DNA of 5,720 bases. It comes from Acidobacteria bacterium AH-259-L09 (GTDB lineage Bacteria > Acidobacteriota > UBA6911 > RPQK01). Position 1 is the first letter of the stretch. Each line of letters starts with the position of its first letter. The notes under the pieces are model-generated. The model worked only from the letters and a program-made list of their open reading frames with translations. It made no database searches and was not told the origin of the DNA. Below are positions 1-5,655 of this stretch, one piece after another. Both the position numbers and the translations under genes were made by a program. The DNA is taken from assembly GCA_027717875.1 (NCBI GenBank), contig JALLOL010000168.1:1-5720 (forward strand). The letters run 5' to 3'.

Positions 1-13
1 GCTTGAGGAGTCG

Positions 14-2251
14 ATGTTGTTAACAATTTATGCCACCACGTTGTTTCTGAGTGCGGCCCTGATGTTTGCGGTGCAGCCCATGTTGGGGAAGATGGTGTTG
101 CCACTGCTGGGAGGGTCGCCAGCGGTTTGGAACACGGAAGTGGCTTTCTGTCAAGGTGTCTTGCTGTTAGGTTATCTGTATGCGCACCTCACTGCGCGTT
201 GGCTTGGGGTAAGGTGGCAGGCGGTAGCCCAATGTTTTCTTATTCTGCTGCCTCTTCTCGTTTTGCCCATTGGTATTGTCGGGGACTGGACCCCCCCCAC
301 CGAGAAGAACCCCGTGTCATGGCTGTTGTTGCTTTTAGTGGCAGTCTTGGGCCTTCCATTCTTTGTAGTCGCTACTACCAGTCCCATGCTTCAAAAATGG
401 TTCGCAAGCACGAGCCATCCCAAAGCACGAGACCCCTATTTTCTCTACGCAGCCAGTAACGCGGGCAGTTTGCTCGGGCTTCTCGGCTACCCGGTCCTCC
501 TGGAGCCATATTTTCATGTGAAGGGTCAGAGTTTGCTGTGGGAAGGGGGCTACGGACTCCTCGTGTTGCTAATGGCGGCTTGTGCGGTTAGTGTGTGGAG
601 ATCTCCTGGCGCCGATATCCGGGAGAAGTCTCCATTGCAGGGCATGGGACTGGCCGCGCCGCCGGCAGAAAATCGGGAACCGCTGACGGCTCGTCGGCGC
701 ATTCGCTGGGTTTTATTTGCGTTTGTGCCCTCGAGCTTGATGTTGAGTGTCACCACTTATCTTTCAACCAACATCTCGCCGGTTCCGTTGTTCTGGGTCA
801 TTCCGCTTTCCATCTATCTGCTCACTTTGATTCTGGTTTTTGCCCGGCGAACATTTCTACCGCAGCAGGTCATGGTCCGCACTTTCCCAATCGTGATGCT
901 TCCCCTGGTGATTGTCATCATACTTCAGGCCACCCAGCCGATCTGGTTGATGTTTTTGCTTCATCTAATCGCTTTTTTCGTCACGGCAATGGTGTGTCAC
1001 GGAGCAGTCGCAACTGATCGCCCCGCGACCATCCATCTAACGGAGTTTTATCTGTGGATCTCCTTGGGTGGGGTTCTGGGGGGAGTATTCAACGCGCTGC
1101 TGGCCCCGGTTTTATTTTCGACGCTGCTAGAGTATCCACTGGCCCTGGTATTAAGCGGTCTGCTCCTGGTCTGGGCAAAGCCTCGTGAAAGCATTCGGTA
1201 CGGGTGGGTTGATCTTGCACTTCCGGCTGGACTTGCAGTCCTGTTCGCCGGGCTCATACTGGGCTTTGAGGCTCTTCAACTAACTGGCGGCTCGCTCAGT
1301 CAGGCGGTGACATTTGGAGTCCCGGCGGTCCTTTGCTACAGCCTTTCCACACGACCCTTGCGCTTTGGTCTCGGTCTGGGAGCTCTGCTTCTGGCCAGTG
1401 GACTGTATAGCGCAGGGGAAGGAGATCTCATCTACAGGGAACGCAATTTCTTTGGCGTGCATCGAGTTTTGCATGATCCGCAAGGGCGTTACCATGTACT
1501 TTCCCACAGTGGCACCCTACACGGCAAGCAAAGTCTGGAAGCCTCTCGTCGCTGTGAGCCGCTCGCTTACTACCATCCTAGCGGGCCGCTAGGGCAATTA
1601 TTTACTGCCTTCCGTGCTGAGGCAGCAACGTGGCGAGTGGCTGCCGTGGGTCTTGGTGCTGGATCGATCGCTTCTTATAGTCAACCTGGTCAGCGATGGA
1701 CTTTTTACGAGATTGATCCCACTGTGGTGCGCCTTGCGCGTGATCGGCGTTATTTTAGCTTCTTGAGTGACTGCGGCCCCGACGTGCAGGTGGTTCTTGG
1801 TGACGCTCGGCTCTCTTTAGCCAAGGATTCCAGCCGCCGCTTTGATGTACTAATCCTCGACGCCTACAGCTCGGACTCCATCCCGGTTCATATGATCACT
1901 CGCGAAGCGCTCGAACTCTACCTCGACAGAATCAGTGAGGATGGATTGCTAATCTTCCACATTTCCAATCAATATCTGGATTTAAGACCGGTTCTCGGAA
2001 ATCTGGCCCAAGATGCCGGGCTGGTGTGCCTGCTGCAAAATGACCTCATCCTCTCAGAGGAGGAGAGATCACTGGGCAAGGAACCGTCCCAGTGGGTTGT
2101 CATGGCCCGTAACCCGGAGGAATTGCGAAAGCTGGCTGATGACCCGCGCTGGCAGATACTTAAGGGGTCGGGTGCAGCTGCGTGGACTGATGCCTATTCC
2201 AGCGTATTGAGCGTCTTGAACTGGTGGGGGACCAAGGGGGTCAAACCTTGA
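14..2251 (+). CDS. Fused polytopic membrane protein / spermidine synthase-like protein
   Basis: The 745-residue protein has two parts. Residues 1 to about 470 hold roughly 13 hydrophobic segments, beginning at the N-terminus and including the QPMLGKMVLPLLGGSPAVW signature typical of the 'fused MFS/spermidine synthase' family. From about residue 480 a soluble Rossmann domain of the spermidine synthase superfamily follows. It shows the SAM-type glycine loop VGLGAGS (545-551), the acidic strand FYEIDP (564-569), GDAR (596-599) and LDAYSSDSIPVHM from 615. The TLHGKQS and YYHPSGPLGQ stretches, characteristic of this family, lie before the glycine loop. The domain should bind a nucleotide or a decarboxylated-SAM/SAM-like cofactor at the inner membrane face. 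Aminopropyl transfer is not shown, because the usual polyamine-site motifs of SpeE are not obvious; a methyltransferase is an alternative. The ATG at 14 follows GAGGAG at 5-10 and opens directly into the first membrane helix. The last codons lie inside the downstream palindrome. The family call is firm; the substrate is unknown. Confidence 0.9.
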   Translation: MLLTIYATTLFLSAALMFAVQPMLGKMVLPLLGGSPAVWNTEVAFCQGVLLLGYLYAHLTARWLGVRWQAVAQCFLILLPLLVLPIGIVGDWTPPTEKNPVSWLLLLLVAVLGLPFFVVATTSPMLQKWFASTSHPKARDPYFLYAASNAGSLLGLLGYPVLLEPYFHVKGQSLLWEGGYGLLVLLMAACAVSVWRSPGADIREKSPLQGMGLAAPPAENREPLTARRRIRWVLFAFVPSSLMLSVTTYLSTNISPVPLFWVIPLSIYLLTLILVFARRTFLPQQVMVRTFPIVMLPLVIVIILQATQPIWLMFLLHLIAFFVTAMVCHGAVATDRPATIHLTEFYLWISLGGVLGGVFNALLAPVLFSTLLEYPLALVLSGLLLVWAKPRESIRYGWVDLALPAGLAVLFAGLILGFEALQLTGGSLSQAVTFGVPAVLCYSLSTRPLRFGLGLGALLLASGLYSAGEGDLIYRERNFFGVHRVLHDPQGRYHVLSHSGTLHGKQSLEASRRCEPLAYYHPSGPLGQLFTAFRAEAATWRVAAVGLGAGSIASYSQPGQRWTFYEIDPTVVRLARDRRYFSFLSDCGPDVQVVLGDARLSLAKDSSRRFDVLILDAYSSDSIPVHMITREALELYLDRISEDGLLIFHISNQYLDLRPVLGNLAQDAGLVCLLQNDLILSEEERSLGKEPSQWVVMARNPEELRKLADDPRWQILKGSGAAAWTDAYSSVLSVLNWWGTKGVKP

Positions 2252-2299
2252 GTTTTGAGTTTTTGGATCCAAAAACTCAAAACTCAAGGTCTGACCCCT
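2236..2299. repeat. Near-perfect 62-bp palindrome between convergent genes; likely bidirectional terminator
   Basis: Bases 2237-2267 pair with 2268-2298, 31 positions per arm, with a single mismatch (2244 against 2291) and a G-T pair just outside. The centre is GGATCC (2265-2270), flanked by T5 and A5. Each arm contains two heptamers TGAGTTT in tandem. The outer ends read GGGGGTCA (2236-2243) and TGACCCCT (2292-2299). The palindrome holds both stop codons: TGA at 2249-2251 for the plus-strand gene and TGA read from 2286-2284 for surE. An RNA copy in either direction would form a long hairpin, so it plausibly ends both converging transcripts, although no classic T-tract follows the stem. Its termini are shared with two other gaps in this window, so it is probably an inserted short repeat rather than a purpose-made terminator. 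Confidence 0.85.
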
Positions 2300-3132
2300 C
2301 TTAATTGCCAGCTCTTGAGCAGGGGGATTAAAGCGTTGTCCGTGGTGTCCAATTGCAGAGGAGTTATGGCAATATAGCCCTGCAGGACGGCCGATAAGTC
2401 GGTGTTCGGTTCCGCACGAATTATCGGCTGGTAAGTCGGCCAGAAATAGCCCTGCCCGTTGGGCATCTTTCCTTTCACGTAGAGGGAACGGGAAACCTCC
2501 AAGCTAAGGGACCCGATTTTCACTCCTTTGACCTTATCTTTTGGCAGCGCCGGGTAATTGACGTTGATGAAGGTCTTGGGTGGAAGCTTCTCTTTCAAAT
2601 ACCTTTCCACCAGGTGGGCTGTGAACTCTGCTGCGCCGTCAAAGTCCATTTGCGAGCCGGCCTGAATGGAAACGGCGATAGAGGGAATTCCCTTAAAGGC
2701 AGCCTCACGGGCCGCACCCACAGTGCCGGAGTAATAAGTCACCAGGCCAAGATTCACACCATAGTTGCCTCCCGAAACCACAATATCCGGGGTCTCGGAC
2801 AGTAGACTTTCCAGTGCCAGACTGACGCAAGTGGCTGGCCGGGCGGTGATGGCATGCCAAACAGAGCCCTGGTCATCCGTCCAGGTGGTCACAAAAATTG
2901 GATTGCGTCCCGTGGTCAACCCATGGCTGGTACCACTCTGATTAGTGACCGGAGCTGCCACGGTCACTTTGCCCGCTCGCCTCAGAGCCTTGTACATGGC
3001 TGACAACCCCGGAGCATCAATGCCGTCGTCATTGGTGAGGAGAATGTGGGGTAGGTCTTGGGCTGGACCGTAAAGAGAGAAGGACAGTGTTACAAAGAAA
3101 AGAAATACAAAGAAAAGAAACAGTTTTCTCAT
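2284..3132 (-). CDS. surE: 5'/3'-nucleotidase SurE, exported form
   Basis: SurE removes phosphate from nucleoside 5'- and 3'-monophosphates in a divalent-metal-dependent reaction. This 282-residue copy has the family motifs in order: ILLTNDDG with metal-binding D35 and D36, NQSGTSHG with S66, VVSGGNYGVNLG with metal ligand N123, YSGTVGAAREA (134-144) and INVNYP. All four expected metal ligands are present. The start at 3132 is chosen because GGAGGTGATC sits just upstream. An in-frame extension to 3216 also exists, but it runs through an intergenic repeat. From this start the protein opens with MRKLFLFFVFLFF, a strongly hydrophobic Sec-type signal peptide probably cleaved near residue 24, which points to a periplasmic or secreted enzyme; many SurE proteins are cytoplasmic. 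The last residues (GVRP) are written by the palindrome. It lies downstream of an alpha/beta hydrolase on the same strand and may share its transcript. None of the usual surE neighbours (pcm, nlpD, rpoS) is seen here. Confidence 0.93.
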   Translation of the reverse strand: MRKLFLFFVFLFFVTLSFSLYGPAQDLPHILLTNDDGIDAPGLSAMYKALRRAGKVTVAAPVTNQSGTSHGLTTGRNPIFVTTWTDDQGSVWHAITARPATCVSLALESLLSETPDIVVSGGNYGVNLGLVTYYSGTVGAAREAAFKGIPSIAVSIQAGSQMDFDGAAEFTAHLVERYLKEKLPPKTFINVNYPALPKDKVKGVKIGSLSLEVSRSLYVKGKMPNGQGYFWPTYQPIIRAEPNTDLSAVLQGYIAITPLQLDTTDNALIPLLKSWQLRGVRP

Positions 3133-3134
3133 CT

Positions 3135-3144
3135 GATCACCTCC
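3135..3144 (-). promoter_or_regulatory. Ribosome binding site deciding the surE start
   Basis: On the minus strand GGAGGTGATC (3144 down to 3135) is a near-complete match to the 16S anti-Shine-Dalgarno complement. GGAGGT lies six bases before the ATG at 3132. This supports the short surE with a signal peptide over the longer open frame starting at 3216, whose extra 28 codons translate the adjacent repeat. Confidence 0.85.
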
Positions 3145-3147
3145 AAA

Positions 3148-3221
3148 GAAAATTGCTGACCCCCTGACCCCCTTGTCTCCTTGTCTCCTTATCCCCAAAG
3201 ACCACTGGGTCAGCAATTTTC
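3148..3221. repeat. GGGGGTCA-containing inverted repeat element upstream of surE
   Basis: Bases 3148-3162 and 3207-3221 are perfect 15-bp inverted arms (outer part GAAAATTGCTGACCC). They enclose a 44-bp interior made mostly of C-rich octamers. TGACCCCCTT at 3165-3174 is the reverse complement of AAGGGGGTCA, which is also found in the two other gap elements of this window. The element fills most of the 109-bp gap between the hydrolase stop and the surE ribosome binding site. The surE transcript from any upstream promoter would have to cross it, so it could form a hairpin in a shared mRNA. It resembles an insertion of a short non-autonomous repeat. No target-site duplication is evident. Confidence 0.7.
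3157..3196. repeat. Five-unit degenerate octamer tandem array
   Basis: Five consecutive 8-bp units are seen: TGACCCCC twice (3157-3164, 3165-3172), TTGTCTCC twice (3173-3180, 3181-3188) and TTATCCCC once (3189-3196). All start with T and fit TnnnCnCC. The array overlaps the left arm of the surrounding inverted repeat. The pairwise identity of neighbouring units suggests stepwise slippage duplication. Confidence 0.7.
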
Positions 3222-3241
3222 ACATTCCTTCAAAGTCCGAC

Positions 3242-4123
3242 TTATTTCTTCAGAAAGTTGAGGGCGGCCCGATGGAACTCGACTGGTTTCTCTCTCTGAG
3301 GCCAATGCCCGCATTGCTGCAGAATGCACAACCTGGAATTTGGAATCAACTTCTGAGCTGCCCTTGCCCACTTTACCGGGACCAATTTGTCATCTGATCC
3401 GTGAACGACCAATGTGGGTACGGTGATTTCGCCCAGCCTGTTCAGGAAATTGCTGCGAAAACCGGACCAATCCATTTCGTTCTCCAGGTAGGATCTCCAG
3501 GCTCGTCCCGTCCCCGGAGTCGAGATAGCTGCAAAAATCTCCTCCGCCAGATCTTCAGTAATCACTTCGGAATTGTAAACGATATATCGCAGGCTCAATT
3601 TTATCGTTTCCCGACTGCGACTAGCGACCTTTCTTACCCTTGCATGGAGCCAGGGCATTTTGACCATCAGTTTAGCCAGAATCTGCCACCGCAAACGCGT
3701 GCCGAAGCCGGCACTGCTGACCAAAACCAGCTTTTCAACTCTCTGGGGAAATTGAAGAGTAAAGTTTAAAGAAATCTGTCCTCCCATTGAAAGCCCGACG
3801 AGACAAAACTGATTCAGGCCCAGGTTTTGAACGAAGCGTTCGAGGAAGTGCGTGTAATACTCAGTCGTGTAATTAATATTCGGTTTGTCACTCTTGCCGT
3901 ACCCGGGTAGATCCGGAGCGAAAACCCGGTAGGCTTGGGAAAACGGGCCGATACTCGACCACCAGGAAAGGGAAGCTGAATCGGCACTCCCACCGTGAAG
4001 CAGAACCACACAAGAGCCTGTTTCCCCCGCCGCCAGGTAATGGATCCCAACCCCATCGATTTCGATCCAGTGGTCTTTTGCCGGACCAAACAGTAGTCCG
4101 TCCTTTGTGGGTGATTGTCTCAA
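3242..4123 (-). CDS. Alpha/beta hydrolase, C-C-bond hydrolase (MhpC/BphD)-like
   Basis: This 293-residue soluble protein has a full alpha/beta hydrolase layout. The HGGSAD oxyanion segment starts at H43, DLPGYGKSDKP lies at 71-81, the nucleophile elbow GLSMGG carries S112, the acid is D245 in HGSDDKLVP, and the catalytic histidine is H273 in CGHWPQREKP. The helical cap lies between about residues 135 and 215. The histidine motif and overall order resemble meta-cleavage-product hydrolases and related esterases, but no ring-cleavage genes are nearby, so the substrate is unknown. There is no signal peptide, which suggests the cytoplasm. The start is a TTG at 4123, supported by GAGGAAG four bases upstream. 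The gene is divergent from the fatty acid hydroxylase (37-bp gap) and precedes surE on the same strand with a 109-bp gap. The fold and triad are clear; the reaction is not. Confidence 0.9.
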   Translation of the reverse strand: MRQSPTKDGLLFGPAKDHWIEIDGVGIHYLAAGETGSCVVLLHGGSADSASLSWWSSIGPFSQAYRVFAPDLPGYGKSDKPNINYTTEYYTHFLERFVQNLGLNQFCLVGLSMGGQISLNFTLQFPQRVEKLVLVSSAGFGTRLRWQILAKLMVKMPWLHARVRKVASRSRETIKLSLRYIVYNSEVITEDLAEEIFAAISTPGTGRAWRSYLENEMDWSGFRSNFLNRLGEITVPTLVVHGSDDKLVPVKWARAAQKLIPNSRLCILQQCGHWPQREKPVEFHRAALNFLKK

Positions 4124-4127
4124 AGTG

Positions 4128-4134
4128 CTTCCTC
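4128..4134 (-). promoter_or_regulatory. Ribosome binding site supporting a TTG start
   Basis: The minus strand reads GAGGAAG from 4134 to 4128, four bases before the TTG at 4123. No ATG lies in frame nearby, and the protein reads well from this TTG, so it is the preferred start of the alpha/beta hydrolase. Confidence 0.6.
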
Positions 4135-4147
4135 GGCTTGGTAGGAA

Positions 4148-4153
4148 TATAAT
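4148..4153 (+). promoter_or_regulatory. Candidate -10 box in the divergent gap
   Basis: TATAAT is an exact sigma-70 -10 consensus inside a short AT-rich island (4146-4154) in the 37-bp divergent gap. It ends seven bases before the ATG at 4161, so a typical start point would fall at or next to that ATG and give a leaderless or nearly leaderless mRNA for the fatty acid hydroxylase. No good -35 box is seen at 16-18 bp. The opposite strand offers TATTAT or TATATT over the same island, which could serve the divergent hydrolase. Confidence 0.4.
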
Positions 4154-4160
4154 AGAAGCA

Positions 4161-4712
4161 ATGGCCTTGGACCGCTTTGCTTCATTCTGGATTTATCCCT
4201 CCCTTGCCTGCTTTCTTCTGTACCTTTCATCCGTGTCCGGCGAAGACCTCAAGTGGAACACTCTGCTTTGGCTGGTTCCCATCGGCCTGCTTATGTGGAG
4301 CTTGCTGGAATATGTTTTACACCGTTTTTTCTTTCACTGGACTCTTCAGAATCCCAAAATGAGACGGATACTACAACAACTTCATCTAAGCCATCACGGA
4401 GATCCCAGAAATCCTGACAAAATCTTGGTTCGACCCATCTACAGCTTGCCCGTTTCCGCTTTATTGTTGGGAGCTCTTTATGTATTGGCAGGTTTCTTTG
4501 CAGCTGTTGGATTGCTGATCGGAATTTGGCTGGGGTTTCTCTACTATGAATCGGTACACTACCGATTACATCTGAGCATTAGCAGTAACGGCCTGCTGAG
4601 GTACCAACGCCGCCGGCACTTTTATCACCACTTCGTCGACGACGACAATTGCTTTGGGGTGACATCCCCTTTATGGGATCTTCTTTTCGGCACCTATCGC
4701 CGGATTCGGTAA
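4161..4712 (+). CDS. Fatty acid hydroxylase / sterol desaturase superfamily membrane protein
   Basis: This 183-residue integral membrane enzyme is predicted to use a histidine-bound di-iron centre and O2 to hydroxylate a lipid or carotenoid-like substrate. The histidine clusters are complete: HRFFFH (H54, H59), HLSHH (H75, H78, H79), HYRLH (H133, H137) and HFYHH (H153, H156, H157). The ending FGVTSPLWDLLFGTYRR is typical of the family (PF04116). Hydrophobic helices lie at about 8-25, 34-52, 94-118 and 116-132. The layout resembles the catalytic core of ceramide/fatty acid 2-hydroxylases (Scs7/FA2H) without the cytochrome b5 domain, so electrons would have to come from a separate partner. The ATG at 4161 is preferred over a GTG at 4107, which would overlap the divergent hydrolase; the ribosome binding site is weak. 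The stop is followed at once by an inserted repeat and then a co-directional lipase-like hydrolase. The substrate is unknown. Confidence 0.9.
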   Translation: MALDRFASFWIYPSLACFLLYLSSVSGEDLKWNTLLWLVPIGLLMWSLLEYVLHRFFFHWTLQNPKMRRILQQLHLSHHGDPRNPDKILVRPIYSLPVSALLLGALYVLAGFFAAVGLLIGIWLGFLYYESVHYRLHLSISSNGLLRYQRRRHFYHHFVDDDNCFGVTSPLWDLLFGTYRRIR

Positions 4713-4718
4713 GGGGTA

Positions 4719-4773
4719 AGGGGGTCACACGTCCCCTCCCCTCCAAAATTGGAAATTCACGCTCTGACCCCCT
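4719..4773. repeat. GGGGGTCA-ended 55-bp intergenic element
   Basis: The perfect 9-bp terminal inverted repeats AGGGGGTCA (4719-4727) and TGACCCCCT (4765-4773) enclose 37 bp. That interior contains a CCCCT pentamer repeat (4733-4742) and a small TCCAA/TTGGA inverted repeat (4742-4753). With the preceding A, the left end gives the same AAGGGGGTCA ten-mer as the elements at 2236 and 3148. It fills nearly all of the 74-bp gap between two co-directional genes and ends 13 bp before the next ATG. The short arms and long loop make it a poor terminator. Confidence 0.65.
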
Positions 4774-4786
4774 AGAATCTCGGCTC

Positions 4787-5632
4787 ATGTGGCTGGCCCT
4801 CGGCATTCTGTTAGTGGCTCTGATATCCCTGGTGGTGGGATTTCTATTGGCTCTCTGGTGGATTGTTCCGCGTTTGGAGAACCTTTTCGTGTTTAGACCT
4901 ACCCGGGAAGTGTCCAAAACACCCGCCCAGCTGGGAATTCCGTTTGACCAGTATTTTATTGAAACTTCAGATGGCTGCCGCTTGAGCGCATGGCACATGC
5001 GACCTTCTGATCCTTTGGGCTCTGTCATCTATTTCCACGGAAATGGTGGAAATTTGGGCATTTTAAACGAGATCTTCGATTTGCTCTTCCGTTTCGGTTT
5101 GGAGGTTCTAGCCGTGGATTATCGGGGCTATGGGTGGAGTTCGGGAACTCCCAGCGAGAAAGGCCTTTATCAGGATGCAGTCGCCACTGTTCGTTACTTT
5201 CACAACCATTTGAGGGATTCAAAACTGCCCTTGCTCTACTGGGGAAGATCACTGGGCAGCTGCTTTGCTGCCTACGCGGCGAGTCAAGTTCCGCCGGACG
5301 GATTGATTCTCGAAACAGGATTTACGAGTAAGGCCTCGCTTGCCAAATATTATCCCCAGTTCCGGGCCTTTTATCCCTTTTCGCGCTGTCGTCTGGAGAC
5401 GCTTCGGTATTTGAAAGATCATTTATTCCCGGTGCTGGTTATACATGGGGATCGAGATCGGACGATTCCTTCAGAACAAGGACGTGCGTTATTTGAAGGA
5501 TTGACAAGACCCAAGGAATTTTACTGCGTAAAAGGGGCTGACCACGTCAATGTTCACCGTCTCGACAGCGCTTCTTACATGAGGCGAGTGCTGCAGTTTG
5601 TAAAGCAGGTGAAACCGTCTCTGAAGCACTAA
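4787..5632 (+). CDS. Membrane-anchored alpha/beta hydrolase, ABHD13/Bem46-like
   Basis: The 281-residue protein starts with one N-terminal membrane helix (about 2-27), followed by NLFVFRPTRE, the linker typical of Bem46/ABHD13/YfhR-type serine hydrolases. The triad is visible: S155 in the elbow GRSLGS, D224 in HGDRDRTIP and H253 in GADHVNV. Other family segments are FHGNGGN (83-89, oxyanion) and VDYRGYGWSSGTPSEKGLYQDA (from 110). The helix probably anchors the catalytic domain at the inner membrane, where related proteins act as thioesterases or esterases; the substrate cannot be read from the sequence. The ATG at 4787 is chosen because it starts the membrane helix, but no clear ribosome binding site precedes it, since the upstream bases belong to an inserted repeat. 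The frame stays open upstream to 4649, through the repeat and into the hydroxylase gene, so a longer product cannot be excluded. It may be co-transcribed with the fatty acid hydroxylase. Confidence 0.88.
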   Translation: MWLALGILLVALISLVVGFLLALWWIVPRLENLFVFRPTREVSKTPAQLGIPFDQYFIETSDGCRLSAWHMRPSDPLGSVIYFHGNGGNLGILNEIFDLLFRFGLEVLAVDYRGYGWSSGTPSEKGLYQDAVATVRYFHNHLRDSKLPLLYWGRSLGSCFAAYAASQVPPDGLILETGFTSKASLAKYYPQFRAFYPFSRCRLETLRYLKDHLFPVLVIHGDRDRTIPSEQGRALFEGLTRPKEFYCVKGADHVNVHRLDSASYMRRVLQFVKQVKPSLKH

Positions 5633-5655
5633 AGGAGCTGAAAGAAACCCAGGCA

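Noticed and set aside
595..1017. Plus-strand open frame of 140 codons in another frame
   Set aside because: It lies inside the membrane domain of the 745-residue protein, and its histidine- and serine-rich translation looks like an out-of-frame artefact.
3157..3196. Possible CRISPR array
   Set aside because: The units are 8 bp and contiguous with no spacers; this is a simple tandem repeat.
3133..3216. Longer surE reading frame starting at 3216
   Set aside because: The additional 28 codons translate the octamer array and inverted repeat, while a strong ribosome site and signal peptide support the ATG at 3132.
3401..3769. Plus-strand open frame of 122 codons
   Set aside because: It is fully antisense to the well-supported alpha/beta hydrolase, and its translation shows no family motif.
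4107..4160. GTG start giving an 18-residue longer fatty acid hydroxylase
   Set aside because: It would overlap the start of the divergent hydrolase and adds non-conserved residues before the first helix; the ATG at 4161 is a better fit.
4579..5028. Minus-strand open frame of 149 codons
   Set aside because: It lies opposite the hydroxylase end and the membrane hydrolase start, shows no recognisable motifs, and has basic low-complexity composition typical of an antisense shadow.
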